Positions 8,695 to 16,859 of a stretch of DNA of 32,641 nucleotides are shown one piece after another (position 1 is the first letter of the stretch; every line of letters begins with the position of its first letter). A program made the translations under genes and the position numbers. The stretch covers positions 1 to 32,641 of the forward strand of contig JACAEN010000033.1 of NCBI GenBank assembly GCA_013388845.1. Direction: 5' to 3'. The notes below the pieces were generated by a model. It did no database searches. It saw only the letters and a list, made by a program, of their open reading frames with translations, and had not been told where the DNA came from. The DNA comes from Chloroflexota bacterium (GTDB taxonomy: Bacteria; Chloroflexota; Dehalococcoidia; GIF9; AB-539-J10).

Positions 8695-8910
8695 TCAACT
8701 CAGGATACAGCCAAAGGTCATCACTCTGGGGACAATCCCGCGCTGCCAGAGTATCCGCATCATCTCCTCATTCCCGTAACTACCCCACGAGCTGGAGACC
8801 ATTACTGGCTTTCGCTGAGGCACTGCTGGTCTCAGAGCATTTTGTTCCTCCTCCATATAAGCGGCCACAGCCGCAGCAATGGCAGCTATCGTTCCTTTTC
8901 TGCTTTTCAA
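8695..8910 (-). CDS. Small carboxylase-associated protein
   Basis: This 71-residue protein starts at TTG 8910, the only start codon after an in-frame stop, with AGAGG five bases ahead. It begins 21 bases after the 12S-type carboxyltransferase gene ends and stops 59 bases before the biotin-containing subunit. The N-terminal IAAIAAAVAAYMEEE helix followed by a short loop, a Trp (SSWGSYG) and a basic end resembles the very small subunits often encoded with acyl-CoA carboxylase or decarboxylase genes. The usual ending of that family (W-x-x-x-GR-x-E-L-M) is only partly matched by NEEMMRILWQRG, and about 14 more residues follow. It may stabilise the carboxyltransferase complex; that role is inferred from position and shape alone. 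There is no transmembrane segment, so it is not an OadG-type subunit. Confidence 0.6.
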   Translation of the reverse strand: MKSRKGTIAAIAAAVAAYMEEEQNALRPAVPQRKPVMVSSSWGSYGNEEMMRILWQRGIVPRVMTFGCILS

Positions 8911-8931
8911 TTGCGCCTCTGCTTAAGCTTT

Positions 8932-10485
8932 TTACACAGGAATATTTCCATGTTTCCTTGGGGGTCTCGTCTCTCGTTTACTAGAAAGAAATTCCAAAGC
9001 CTTAATTATCTTGGGGCGGCTTTCACGGGGCAGAATGATTTCGTCAACATATCCTCGTGAGGCAGCAATATAAGGGTTGTACAATAGGTCACGATATTCC
9101 TGAATCTTTTCCTTTTCCTTCGCTTCAGGGTCCGCCGCAGCCTCTATCTCCCTGCGGAATATGATTGGTGTCGCTCCTTCAGCACCCATCACGGCGATCT
9201 CCGCTGTAGGCCAGGCGAAAACGAAATCGGCGCCCAAATCTTTACTACACATGGCCAGATATGCGCCTCCATAGTCCTTACGAATAATCAAGGTGATTTT
9301 GGGAACTGTCGCCTCGGAATAAGCCCACAGGACTTTAGCTCCGTGTCTTATTATGCCCAGCCATTCCTGCTCCTTCCCTGGCAAATAGCCAGGGACATCA
9401 GCGATGGTCAGCAAGGGAATATTAAAAGCATCGCAGAACCTGATAAACCGCGTGATTTTATCCGAAGCATTGACATCAAGACACCCGGCAAGATGCATCG
9501 ATTGATTAGCGATAACGCCTACTGTTCTACCATTAAGCCGGGCAAAACAAACAATGGCGTTGCGCGCATAATGATAATGAGGCTCAAGTATCTCACCGTT
9601 GTCCACAATGGACTTGATAACATTCCTCATATCATAGACCTTGCTGGGCTCCTCTGGGATGATGCTGTCAAGGGCTGGATCCATGCGGTTGGGGTCATCG
9701 GCAGGCTTAATTGAAGGAGGAGGCTCTGTATAATTCGAAGGAAGATAACTCAGAAGTTTCTTAATAAGTTCGATAGCCTGGGCATCGCTATCACAGACAA
9801 AATGGCATACGCCACTTTTAGTGGCATGAGTCAGGGCACCGCCTAGCTCTTCGGAAGTGATTTCCTCCCCGGTAACCTGTTTGATAACTGCCGGGCCGGT
9901 AATGTGCATGTAGCTTGTTCCCTTGGTCATGAATACCCAATCCGTCATGGCCGGTGAATAGACTGCCCCTCCGGCGGTAGGTCCCATAATTGCCGAGATT
10001 TGAGGAATTACTCCCGAGGCGGCAGAATTCCGGAAAAATATCTGTCCATAGCCCGAAAGGGCATCAACTCCTTCCTGAATCCGAGCCCCTCCCGAGTCAT
10101 TAAGACCTACTATGGGAACACCACGCTTCATAGCTAAATCCATGACCTTGCATATCTTTTTAGCATGCATTTCACCCAGTGTTCCCCCCATGGAGGTAAA
10201 GTCCTGAGAAAAAGCACATACAGGGCGACCGTTTACCATCCCATATCCCGTGACGACACCCTCCGCAGGGACAACAACCTTATCCATGCCAAAGAGCATG
10301 GCTCGATGTTGAACAAACAAATCCAGCTCATGAAAGCTGCCCGGGTCAAAAAGCAGGTCAAGCCTTTCACGAGCAGTCAATTTCCCGGATTTGTGTTGCT
10401 TTTCCACCCGCTCCCGCCCCCCCAGGGCTTTTATCTTTCTCTCTCTATCCCGCAGTTCCTTCATCCTATCAGCGCCCACACCCAT
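8932..10485 (-). CDS. mmdA: Acyl-CoA carboxyltransferase (methylmalonyl-CoA/propionyl-CoA type, 12S/MmdA/PccB family)
   Basis: This 517-residue protein has two crotonase-like halves typical of acyl-CoA carboxyltransferases. The N half has GGTLGEMHAKKI, NDSGGARIQEGVD and MGPTAGGAVYSPAMTD (CoA and biotin pockets); the C half has DVPGYLPGKEQE and the KDYGGAYLAMCSK block. It transfers a carboxyl group between biotin and an acyl-CoA, most likely methylmalonyl-CoA/propionyl-CoA. It is the first gene of the C4-acid operon, with a near-perfect ribosome binding site (GGAGGG) and a good promoter upstream. The partner with the biotin domain lies two genes downstream. It could instead serve a propionyl-CoA carboxylase with a biotin carboxylase encoded elsewhere, or a methylmalonyl-CoA decarboxylase, but neither partner is in the window. 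Confidence 0.88.
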   Translation of the reverse strand: MGVGADRMKELRDRERKIKALGGRERVEKQHKSGKLTARERLDLLFDPGSFHELDLFVQHRAMLFGMDKVVVPAEGVVTGYGMVNGRPVCAFSQDFTSMGGTLGEMHAKKICKVMDLAMKRGVPIVGLNDSGGARIQEGVDALSGYGQIFFRNSAASGVIPQISAIMGPTAGGAVYSPAMTDWVFMTKGTSYMHITGPAVIKQVTGEEITSEELGGALTHATKSGVCHFVCDSDAQAIELIKKLLSYLPSNYTEPPPSIKPADDPNRMDPALDSIIPEEPSKVYDMRNVIKSIVDNGEILEPHYHYARNAIVCFARLNGRTVGVIANQSMHLAGCLDVNASDKITRFIRFCDAFNIPLLTIADVPGYLPGKEQEWLGIIRHGAKVLWAYSEATVPKITLIIRKDYGGAYLAMCSKDLGADFVFAWPTAEIAVMGAEGATPIIFRREIEAAADPEAKEKEKIQEYRDLLYNPYIAASRGYVDEIILPRESRPKIIKALEFLSSKRETRPPRKHGNIPV

Positions 10486-10529
10486 GTGAATCCCTCCTCA
10501 CGAACCAATTTCTCTGTAATAAAGAACTT

Positions 10530-10558
10530 ATTTTAAACGGAATTGGCAACTAAGGCAA
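10530..10558 (-). promoter_or_regulatory. Promoter of the C4-acid operon (mmdA to fumB)
   Basis: Read on the minus strand, TTGCCT (10558-10553), a 17-base spacer and TAAAAT (10535-10530) form a good sigma70-type promoter. Transcription would begin near 10523, giving a leader of about 38 bases with GGAGGG before the ATG at 10485. No similar promoter was seen inside the operon. Confidence 0.55.
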
Positions 10559-10689
10559 ATCCTCGCGCCACGGTGTTACCACTAAGATTTGCTGGTTTAT
10601 AGTATCTCCGTCTAGGGAATTTTCCAGTATAATCACGTCAAACATGTTTTGAGGCACCGCTCGCGTCCAAGTTTCTTGAGGTAAAAAGC

Positions 10690-10717
10690 TTGACAGCTTA
10701 GCTCAAAATGATATTAT
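10690..10717 (+). promoter_or_regulatory. Promoter-like element overlapping the start of cmk
   Basis: A perfect -35 box TTGACA (10690-10695), a 16-base spacer and TATTAT (10712-10717) lie directly ahead of cmk. The -10 box overlaps an ATG at 10716, and transcription from here would start near 10724, inside or after the GGAGGG ribosome binding site (10718-10723). A second TATAAT (10636-10641) lies further upstream without a good -35 box and could give a leader that keeps the ribosome binding site. Confidence 0.45.
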
Positions 10718-10727
10718 GGAGGGCAAT

Positions 10728-11396
10728 TTGAAACCACAACTAATTGCCATAGACGGTCCGGTGGCAGTCGGCAAAAGTAGCGTCGGCTCACTACTGGCAA
10801 AGAGGCTGGGCTATATTTTCTTCGACACCGGCATGATTTATCGAGCATTTACCTGGAAGGTTCTAAAATCGGGTATCTCCACAGAGGATGAACAGAGGCT
10901 TTGTCAGCTAGCCAATACGACTAAGTTTGATTTCATTTCCTCCAAAGAAGGAAGACTTGCATTTCTTGTTGATGGCGAAGATATCTCAGCTAAGCTGCTC
11001 AGCCCCGAAATAGAGGAACTGGTTCCTCTGATAGCGAAAGTAGCCGGGGTACGTCAAGCAATGGTATCGGAACAACGCAAATTAGCCCAGCGAGGAAAAG
11101 TAGTGATGGCAGGCAGAGACATTGGCACGGTAGTTTTGCCCTGGGCGGAGTTAAAGATTTTTCTCACTGCTTCCACCGAAGAGAGAGCCAGACGCCGCTA
11201 TGAAGAACTATTAAAACGCGGGCAAAATTCAAGCCTAGAAGCTGTTCTCGCCGATTTAAAGAAACGAGACAAAATGGACATCCATCGTCCTATCTCGCCG
11301 CTTAAGCCCGCTGAGGATGCCATAATTATTGATACAGAAAACATCAGCTTGCAGCAAGTCGTGGACAAGATATATGATTTAGCGGTAAATCTATGA
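10728..11396 (+). CDS. cmk: Cytidylate kinase
   Basis: The enzyme phosphorylates CMP and dCMP using ATP. The P-loop GPVAVGKSS begins at residue 10, followed by FFDTGMIYRA (nucleoside-monophosphate site), MAGRDIGTVVLP, and the LID region with RARRR; all are typical of bacterial Cmk. The length is 222 residues. I chose the TTG at 10728 because GGAGGG (10718-10723) sits four bases before it, whereas the ATG at 10716 has no ribosome binding site and overlaps a -10 box; the TTG start also gives the usual short N-terminus. It overlaps the downstream acyltransferase by four bases (ATGA). The order cmk-plsC-ispH is a familiar one in Gram-positive and related bacteria. Confidence 0.92.
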   Translation: MKPQLIAIDGPVAVGKSSVGSLLAKRLGYIFFDTGMIYRAFTWKVLKSGISTEDEQRLCQLANTTKFDFISSKEGRLAFLVDGEDISAKLLSPEIEELVPLIAKVAGVRQAMVSEQRKLAQRGKVVMAGRDIGTVVLPWAELKIFLTASTEERARRRYEELLKRGQNSSLEAVLADLKKRDKMDIHRPISPLKPAEDAIIIDTENISLQQVVDKIYDLAVNL

Positions 11397-12043
11397 CCTT
11401 CATTCGAAAAGCCCTTTTAGCTATATGTCGACCTTTCTTCACCATTCTTTTTTCCTGGGAAGTTCAAGGAAGAGAAAATATACCCTTAAATGGGCCACTT
11501 ATTTTGGTGACCAACCATGTTAATCTCGTCGACCCGTTTTTCCTCCTGTTTGCCTTCCCGCGATGGATTAATTTCATGGCAAAAGAGGAGCTCTTTCATT
11601 CTCCCTTTTTGAGATTCTGGCTTCGCTTTGCTGGCTCTATCCCCATATCCCGTGACGGCAAGGTCAGAGAAAAACAAAAGACACTTAAGAGTGCCCGAGA
11701 TGCATTGGAAAGGGGACTAATCCTGGGAATGTTCCCGGAGGGCGGCAGAAGTCACGATGGCAAACTCAGAAAAGGCAAACCAGGCTCCGCGGTTATAGCC
11801 TTAAAAACAAATGTCCCCCTTCTTCCTGTTGGCATCATCGGCACAGACAGTATCAAGGGCATAAGCTGGCTATGGAAACGCCCTCACATAGTCATCAAAA
11901 TTGGCAAGCCATTCAAGCTACCTTCAATCGACAATACGATAAGCAGGTCACAAATGCAATCATTGACCACACAACTAATGATGGAAATCGCCGCTCTCTT
12001 GCCACCTGAATATCAAGGTATCTATGGAAAGCATGAAGATTGA
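11393..12043 (+). CDS. plsC: 1-acyl-sn-glycerol-3-phosphate acyltransferase
   Basis: This 216-residue enzyme adds the second acyl chain to lysophosphatidic acid, giving phosphatidic acid at the cytoplasmic membrane face. The catalytic motif is NHVNLVD (His42, Asp47) and the glycerophosphate-binding motif is FPEGGRS (114-120); the third block around LLPVGIIGTD also fits. The first 20 residues are hydrophobic with flanking basic residues and probably insert in the membrane. It is translationally coupled to cmk through an ATGA overlap and overlaps ispH by 20 bases. It is much closer to the PlsC consensus than the acyltransferase at 908-1861, so it is probably the main enzyme. Confidence 0.9.
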   Translation: MTFIRKALLAICRPFFTILFSWEVQGRENIPLNGPLILVTNHVNLVDPFFLLFAFPRWINFMAKEELFHSPFLRFWLRFAGSIPISRDGKVREKQKTLKSARDALERGLILGMFPEGGRSHDGKLRKGKPGSAVIALKTNVPLLPVGIIGTDSIKGISWLWKRPHIVIKIGKPFKLPSIDNTISRSQMQSLTTQLMMEIAALLPPEYQGIYGKHED

Positions 12044-12875
12044 GAAGGCTAAGAAGCTGGGGCTATGCTTTGGCATCAGACGAGCTATCAAGTTGTTGAA
12101 GGAGGCAGCTAATAAATATGGAGAAATAGAAACGCTGGGACCTTTAGCACACAATGTCCTGCTGGTAGAAGCATTGGCCAATCTAGGAATAAAGCCGATA
12201 AATCATCTCGACCAAGCCCAAGGCAGAATCCTGGCTATCACCACTCATGGTATAAGCCCAGTCATATTATCCGAGATCAAAGCTCGTCGCATCCATATCA
12301 TTGACACTACTTGTCCCGTCGTCCGCAAAGCCCAAAACACAGCTAGAGAATTAGCCGAGGCCAGTTTTGACGTCATTATATTCGGGGACGCAGAGCACTC
12401 TGAGGTTAAAGGACTGTTAGGCTGGACAGGAGACAAAGGCATAGCTGCCCTCAACGTGAAGCAAATATATTGGTCGGGAAAATCACCATCCCGCCTGGGT
12501 ATTGTCTCCCAGACAACCCAAATTAGATCTGCCTTTATCGAATTTGCCAAGCAGCTTATGAATATGGTTGGGCCTGACATTGAAGAAATGCACCTCGTCA
12601 ATACTTTATGTAAAGTAACACAAGGTCAACAAGAAGCTGCTTTAGAATTAGCTCGCAAGAGTCAGCTCATGATAGTGATAGGTGGAAGTAATAGTGCCAA
12701 TACCCGACACCTTGTGGAAATATGTTCTCCCCTGGTGGAAACTCATTTAGTAGAAACAGCAAAGGATGTGGATAATTCGTGGTTCGTGGGTAAGCACCGC
12801 ATCGGCATTACTGCAGGAGCATCCACCCCGGATGAAGCAGTAGAGGAATTAATAGCCAAACTGAGGTCCTTATAA
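12024..12875 (+). CDS. ispH: 4-hydroxy-3-methylbut-2-enyl diphosphate reductase
   Basis: IspH (LytB) is the final enzyme of the non-mevalonate isoprenoid pathway and makes IPP and DMAPP with a [4Fe-4S] cluster. The three cluster cysteines are Cys15 (GLCFG), Cys97 (DTTCP) and Cys196 (NTLC). Active-site His43 (GPLAHN), His75 (TTHG) and His125 plus Glu127 (EHSEVKG) are present. The block after the third cysteine reads KVTQGQQEA rather than the usual AT-x-x-RQ-x-A, a small deviation. It has 283 residues. The start at 12024 is preceded by AAGG and lies inside the end of plsC; ATG at 12033 is an alternative. It ends three bases from the convergent HIT gene. Confidence 0.93.
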   Translation: MESMKIEKAKKLGLCFGIRRAIKLLKEAANKYGEIETLGPLAHNVLLVEALANLGIKPINHLDQAQGRILAITTHGISPVILSEIKARRIHIIDTTCPVVRKAQNTARELAEASFDVIIFGDAEHSEVKGLLGWTGDKGIAALNVKQIYWSGKSPSRLGIVSQTTQIRSAFIEFAKQLMNMVGPDIEEMHLVNTLCKVTQGQQEAALELARKSQLMIVIGGSNSANTRHLVEICSPLVETHLVETAKDVDNSWFVGKHRIGITAGASTPDEAVEELIAKLRSL

Positions 12876-12878
12876 TTT

Positions 12879-13226
12879 CTAGCCAAGCTTATCAGCCAGC
12901 CTCCGGCCGCCAAGAAGGTGAAGGTGAAGGTGAGGCACCACTTGTCCCCCCTCAGAGCCACAATTTATCACTAAGCGATAACCCTCCTTGGCTACGCCCT
13001 CCTTCTCAGCCAGATTCTTAGCTGTAATTATAAGGCGCCCAACAAGCTCGTGCTGCTCCTCAGTAAGTTCAGCTGAAGACGCAATATGAGTTTTAGGTAT
13101 AATAAGTATATGTATGGGGGCTTGAGGTGAGATATCTCTAAAAGCCAGAAAATCTTCATCTTGATAGACTATGTCGCTAGGCACCTCACCAGCAGCAATT
13201 CGACAAAAAATACATTCCTTTGCCAT
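12879..13226 (-). CDS. Histidine triad (HIT) family protein, HINT type
   Basis: This 115-residue protein is a HINT-branch HIT protein, typically a purine nucleoside phosphoramidase that hydrolyses AMP-linked substrates. The histidine triad is His99-Leu-His101-Leu-His103 within HLHLHLLGG, and Cys5/Cys8 (CIFC) together with an inner His form the usual structural zinc site. The DISPQAPIHILIIPK segment is the standard strand pair before the active site. It is transcribed alone against ispH and divergently from nusA, from a good promoter. AAAGGA precedes the ATG at 13226. Confidence 0.92.
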   Translation of the reverse strand: MAKECIFCRIAAGEVPSDIVYQDEDFLAFRDISPQAPIHILIIPKTHIASSAELTEEQHELVGRLIITAKNLAEKEGVAKEGYRLVINCGSEGGQVVPHLHLHLLGGRRLADKLG

Positions 13227-13245
13227 AATCCAATTCCTTTAACAT

Positions 13246-13273
13246 ATTATACCTTCCAGTCGTAAATCCTCAA
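13246..13273 (-). promoter_or_regulatory. Promoter of the HIT gene
   Basis: On the minus strand TTGAGG (13273-13268), a 16-base spacer and a perfect TATAAT (13251-13246) precede the gene. Transcription would start near 13239, leaving a leader of only about 13 bases that still holds most of the AAAGGA ribosome binding site. Confidence 0.55.
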
Positions 13274-13318
13274 TCCCCTCTGTTCATAGCTTAGTTTACG
13301 AGCTATTTAAGCAAACTT

Positions 13319-13347
13319 TTGCATTTTTCTCTTAAATGTGATAAATT
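13319..13347 (+). promoter_or_regulatory. Weak candidate promoter of the nusA operon
   Basis: TTGCAT (13319-13324), a 17-base spacer and TAAATT (13342-13347) are the best promoter-like pair ahead of nusA. Transcription would begin near 13354 and run through the hairpin at 13368-13393. The match is modest. The element lies between the arms of a 9-bp inverted repeat (TTAGTTTAC at 13291-13299, GTAAACTAA at 13361-13369). Confidence 0.3.
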
Positions 13348-13367
13348 AGGATAAAAGAATGTAAACT

Positions 13368-13393
13368 AAAAGGTGGGGGTGACCCACTTTTTT
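13368..13393 (+). terminator. Terminator-like hairpin in the nusA leader (possible attenuator)
   Basis: GTGGG (13373-13377) pairs with CCCAC (13383-13387) across a five-base loop, extended by a G-T pair and four A-T pairs, and is followed by six T residues (13388-13393). This is the form of a Rho-independent terminator. No plus-strand gene ends upstream of it (ispH stops at 12875 and the HIT gene lies between on the other strand), so it is best read as part of the nusA leader, 35 bases before the ATG. Confidence 0.6.
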
Positions 13394-13428
13394 GTTGAAT
13401 ATAAGAAATTAAAATAGGAAATGGGAAG

Positions 13429-14811
13429 ATGAAAACGGAGCTTAAGGCTGCGATTACTCAGCTTTCGGCTGAGAGGAACCTGCCTAAAGAAGTGGTTTTG
13501 GCTGCTTTGGAATCAGCGCTGGCCTCGGCGTATAAAAAAGACATGTCTGCTCTGGACCAAGATGTTGTGGTAAAAGTTGACCCGGACGCCGGCGAAATCA
13601 ATTTCTATATTCACAAGGTTGTAGTTGAGTCAGTTACCAATCCCAATCGTGAAATTTCCATCGACGAAGCTCGAAAATTGCGGGCTACAGCACAAGTTGG
13701 TGATGTAGTAAACATAGAATGCACACCCAGAAATATCGGTCGTATCGCTGCCCAAGCAGCAAAACAAGTCGTTCTGCAGCGATTGCGAGAAGCAGAACGC
13801 CGTATTATTTATGAGGAGTTCACCGATAAGGAAGGAAAACTTGTTACTGGAACGATTCAATTCATCGAACCTAAACGAATTTATGTCAGACTGAACAGAA
13901 CCGAGGCGATATTTCCTTTGGGTGAACAGGTACCTAATGAGCACTATTATAGGGGGCAGCGACTTAAATTTTATCTTCTTGAGATAGCCCAGGGAGGCAA
14001 AGAACCTCAAATAATAGTTTCGCGCTCCCATCCTAACTTGATACGTCGCCTCTTTGAGCTGGAAATCCCCGAAGTCCACAATGGGATTGTGGAGTTAAAA
14101 GCCATAGCTCGCGAGGCTGGACATCGCAGCAAAGTAGCAGTGGCAACTACTCAAGAAAACGTTGACGCTGTAGGTTGCTGTCTTGGCCCTCGGGGCATAA
14201 GACTCCAAAGCATTATCAATGAATTAAATGGCGAAAAAATAGATGTAATCCAGTGGCATGCTGACCCAGCAGTGTTTATCTCTAACGCCCTTAGTCCAGC
14301 TCAAGTAGCAAACATCAAAATTGATGAAGAAAAAAACGCTGCCACTGTGGTTGTCCCTGATAAGCAACTCTCTTTAGCTATAGGCAAAGAGGGGCAGAAC
14401 GCCAGGCTAGCAGCAAAACTCACAGGTTGGCGGATCGATATCAAGAGCGTCTCTGCCATTGAGGCGGAAAAACCCGTCCCGACCTTATCGGAACAAGAGC
14501 CAGAAACAGCGGCGGAAGCCGTTTCCCCTGAGGTTATTTCCCCCGAGGTTACGAAAGAGGAGCCTTTTGAAGCAGAGCTAGCTGAGAAGATTGAAGTAGA
14601 AGAGGTGGTGGAAGCTCCAGGCATTCCAGAAGCTCCGCCTGAAAAGCCTGAGGAAAAGCAGATTCGCTTTGCTGAAGACATCCTAGTGGACAAGTTAAAA
14701 GAGGAAATACCAGACAAGGTAAAAAGCAGTGTTAAAGGTAAAAGAAAGGGAAAGGTGATAAAGTATAAAAAGAAAGGCGACCAATTTGTGGATGATGAGA
14801 TTGAAGAGTAA
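13429..14811 (+). CDS. nusA: Transcription termination/antitermination factor NusA
   Basis: NusA binds RNA polymerase and nascent RNA and modulates pausing, termination and antitermination. Domains in order: N-terminal polymerase-binding domain (about 1-125), S1 domain (about 136-200), KH1 (about 228-285, with [15 protein letters not shown]) and KH2 (about 295-342, with [15 protein letters not shown]). After residue 345 comes a tail of about 115 residues, first rich in Glu, Pro and Val and then, from about 435, rich in Lys ([15 protein letters not shown]). This tail replaces the acidic repeats seen in some NusA proteins. AGGAAATGGGAAG precedes the ATG. The usual upstream neighbour rimP is absent. 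The gene overlaps ylxR by about 20 bases. Confidence 0.95.
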   Translation: MKTELKAAITQLSAERNLPKEVVLAALESALASAYKKDMSALDQDVVVKVDPDAGEINFYIHKVVVESVTNPNREISIDEARKLRATAQVGDVVNIECTPRNIGRIAAQAAKQVVLQRLREAERRIIYEEFTDKEGKLVTGTIQFIEPKRIYVRLNRTEAIFPLGEQVPNEHYYRGQRLKFYLLEIAQGGKEPQIIVSRSHPNLIRRLFELEIPEVHNGIVELKAIAREAGHRSKVAVATTQENVDAVGCCLGPRGIRLQSIINELNGEKIDVIQWHADPAVFISNALSPAQVANIKIDEEKNAATVVVPDKQLSLAIGKEGQNARLAAKLTGWRIDIKSVSAIEAEKPVPTLSEQEPETAAEAVSPEVISPEVTKEEPFEAELAEKIEVEEVVEAPGIPEAPPEKPEEKQIRFAEDILVDKLKEEIPDKVKSSVKGKRKGKVIKYKKKGDQFVDDEIEE

Positions 14812-15079
14812 GCATCTACCTCAGCGTACTTGTATAGCTTGTCGACAGATTAAGGACAAGAAAGCGTTGATTCGCTTAGTGCGTGCTAAGAACGGTGGTG
14901 CTGAGGTAGATATTTCTGGAAAGAAGCCAGGCCGGGGTGCTTACCTATGCCCTAAGAAAGTTTGTTGGGAGTTGGTGCTAAAGAAAAACCGTTTAGAGCA
15001 TGCCTTGCGAACAAAGCTTAGTGCCGATAATCGCCAAATTCTAAAGGAATACATCCATAACCTCACGGAGGAAAGCTAA
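14792..15079 (+). CDS. ylxR: YlxR family RNA-binding protein
   Basis: This small basic protein (about 95 residues) belongs to the YlxR/DUF448 family found between nusA and infB in many bacteria. The markers are RTCIACRQ near the N-terminus and [12 protein letters not shown] in the middle. The family binds RNA or nucleic acid, and its role is described as ribosome-linked or nucleoid/transcription-related; the exact function here is open. The start lies inside the nusA end: ATG at 14792 and at 14795 are both possible, with no clear ribosome binding site, so coupling to nusA is likely. The gene ends two bases before the TTG of infB. Confidence 0.87.
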   Translation: MMRLKSKHLPQRTCIACRQIKDKKALIRLVRAKNGGAEVDISGKKPGRGAYLCPKKVCWELVLKKNRLEHALRTKLSADNRQILKEYIHNLTEES

Positions 15080-15081
15080 AT

Positions 15082-16833
15082 TTGGATGACAATAAACCAG
15101 CACTGAAGAAAGACCTACCTCAAGTTGAGCTGCCGCCTTCCATAACTGTGAGGCAGTTAGCTGACATATTAAAAGTAGAACCTGTAAAGGTAATTAAACA
15201 GCTTATGCGTAAAGGCATCATGGCCAATATTAACCAGACTATCGACTTTGATACTGCACGTATAACAGCTGCGGACTTGGGCTATGAGGCTAAAGCAGCA
15301 AAAGAGCGTAAAGTTTCGCCTCCCCGAAAGGAAAAGGTCAAAGGAAGACTGTCAGTTCGCCCTCCGGTGGTTACTGTCATGGGACATGTTGACCATGGCA
15401 AAACTACCCTCCTTGATGCCATCAGGAAGACCAATGTAACTGCTCGCGAGGCAGGAGCAATCACACAACATATTGGTGCCTACCAGGCTTTAATAGACGG
15501 ACGCAAAATTACCTTTCTGGATACACCGGGACACGAAGCTTTCACCGCCATGAGAGCCCGAGGGGCACAAGTAACTGATATTGTAATTTTGGTGGTTGCT
15601 GCTGATGACGGTGTTATGCCCCAGACTGTGGAAGCTATCGACCATGCCAAAGCTGCCAAAGTGCCCATAGTAGTGGCTATCAATAAGATTGATAAACCCG
15701 AGGCCAATCCTGAGCGTGTAAAACAGCAGCTTGCCGATTTGGGTTTAGTCGTGGAGGAGTGGGGGGGCGACACTGTTTGTGTACCCATATCAGCCAAGCA
15801 AGGAAAGGGAATATCGGATTTATTGGAAAACCTATTCTTAGTTGCTGACATATTAGAATTGAAGGCTGATCCTGATAGCCCCGCAGAAGGGATAATCATT
15901 GAGGCTAAGCTGGACAAAAGTAAAGGGCCCTTAGCTACCTTGCTCGTCCAGAAGGGCACTCTCAGACGAGGCGATATTGTGGTAGCTGGCGGTACTTGGG
16001 GGAAAGTAAAAGCTATGTTTGATGATAAAGGCAAGCAAGTTCACAAAGCCGAACCGTCCACTCCCGTGGAAGTCCTTGGCTTAAATGAGGTGGCAACATC
16101 AGGAGACCGTTTTATTGTGCTGCCCGATGAGCATGAAGCACGAAGCATTGTTGAAAAACAAAAATACGTTAAACCACGTCCCACCCTGAGTTTAAGTACT
16201 CTTTCCAGCCAGATAAGTGACGGGCAAATAAAAGAACTCAACATAGTTTTGAAGACCGATGTCGAGGGCAGTATTGAACCCATAAAAACCTCTATAGAAA
16301 GATTGGGGACAGAGAAGACAAAAGCTAAAATCATCCATGCTGCTAGCGGGAGCATCACCGAGAGCGATGTGCTTTTAGCCTCAGCCTCAAAAGGCATTAT
16401 TATCGGTTTTAATACTAGTACCGCACCTGGAGCGACGCAGCTAGCGAATATCGAAGGGGTAGGCATTCAGCACTATGATGTCATCTACAAGCTAATAGAA
16501 GACGTGGACAGGACGTTGAAGGGGATGCTTGAGCCAACCTATGCCGACGTGCTCAGCGGGCGCGCTGAAGTAAGAGCTGTCTTCCCCATCAGTAAGCTGG
16601 GGAAAATAGCTGGAGTTTATGTTATGGAAGGAAAGGTTTGGAGAGATGCCCAGGCTAAAATATTGCGCCAGAATAAAGTCATTTGTGAGTCTCGGGTCTC
16701 CAGCTTAAAGCGTTTTAAAGATGACGTTGCCGAAGTCCTTGCTGGCCTCGAATGTGGCCTGGGTATAGAGGGGGTTGTCGATTTCCAAATTGGCGATATT
16801 ATTGAATTTTACCGAAAGGAAAGAGTAAACTAA
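15082..16833 (+). CDS. infB: Translation initiation factor IF-2 (short form)
   Basis: IF-2 is the GTPase that brings initiator tRNA to the small subunit and promotes subunit joining. G-domain motifs are GHVDHGKT (101-108), DTPGHEAF (147-154, catalytic His151) and NKID (201-204), followed by the EF-Tu-like domain 2, the IF2 core domain and the C-terminal initiator tRNA-binding domain (about 490-583). Only one small IF2N module (about 22-68) precedes the G domain, so the protein is 583 residues against roughly 700-900 in B. subtilis and E. coli. The start is TTG at 15082, ten bases after GGAGG (15067-15071); the next ATG would remove the N-terminal module. It lies directly behind ylxR. Confidence 0.95.
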   Translation: MDDNKPALKKDLPQVELPPSITVRQLADILKVEPVKVIKQLMRKGIMANINQTIDFDTARITAADLGYEAKAAKERKVSPPRKEKVKGRLSVRPPVVTVMGHVDHGKTTLLDAIRKTNVTAREAGAITQHIGAYQALIDGRKITFLDTPGHEAFTAMRARGAQVTDIVILVVAADDGVMPQTVEAIDHAKAAKVPIVVAINKIDKPEANPERVKQQLADLGLVVEEWGGDTVCVPISAKQGKGISDLLENLFLVADILELKADPDSPAEGIIIEAKLDKSKGPLATLLVQKGTLRRGDIVVAGGTWGKVKAMFDDKGKQVHKAEPSTPVEVLGLNEVATSGDRFIVLPDEHEARSIVEKQKYVKPRPTLSLSTLSSQISDGQIKELNIVLKTDVEGSIEPIKTSIERLGTEKTKAKIIHAASGSITESDVLLASASKGIIIGFNTSTAPGATQLANIEGVGIQHYDVIYKLIEDVDRTLKGMLEPTYADVLSGRAEVRAVFPISKLGKIAGVYVMEGKVWRDAQAKILRQNKVICESRVSSLKRFKDDVAEVLAGLECGLGIEGVVDFQIGDIIEFYRKERVN

Positions 16834-16859
16834 CTATATTTCGCGGATAGGAAATCCGA

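Noticed and set aside
4221-10485. Sodium-pumping oxaloacetate or methylmalonyl-CoA decarboxylase operon
   Set aside because: No polytopic beta subunit or OadG-like membrane subunit is encoded; the small protein at 8695-8910 has no transmembrane segment.
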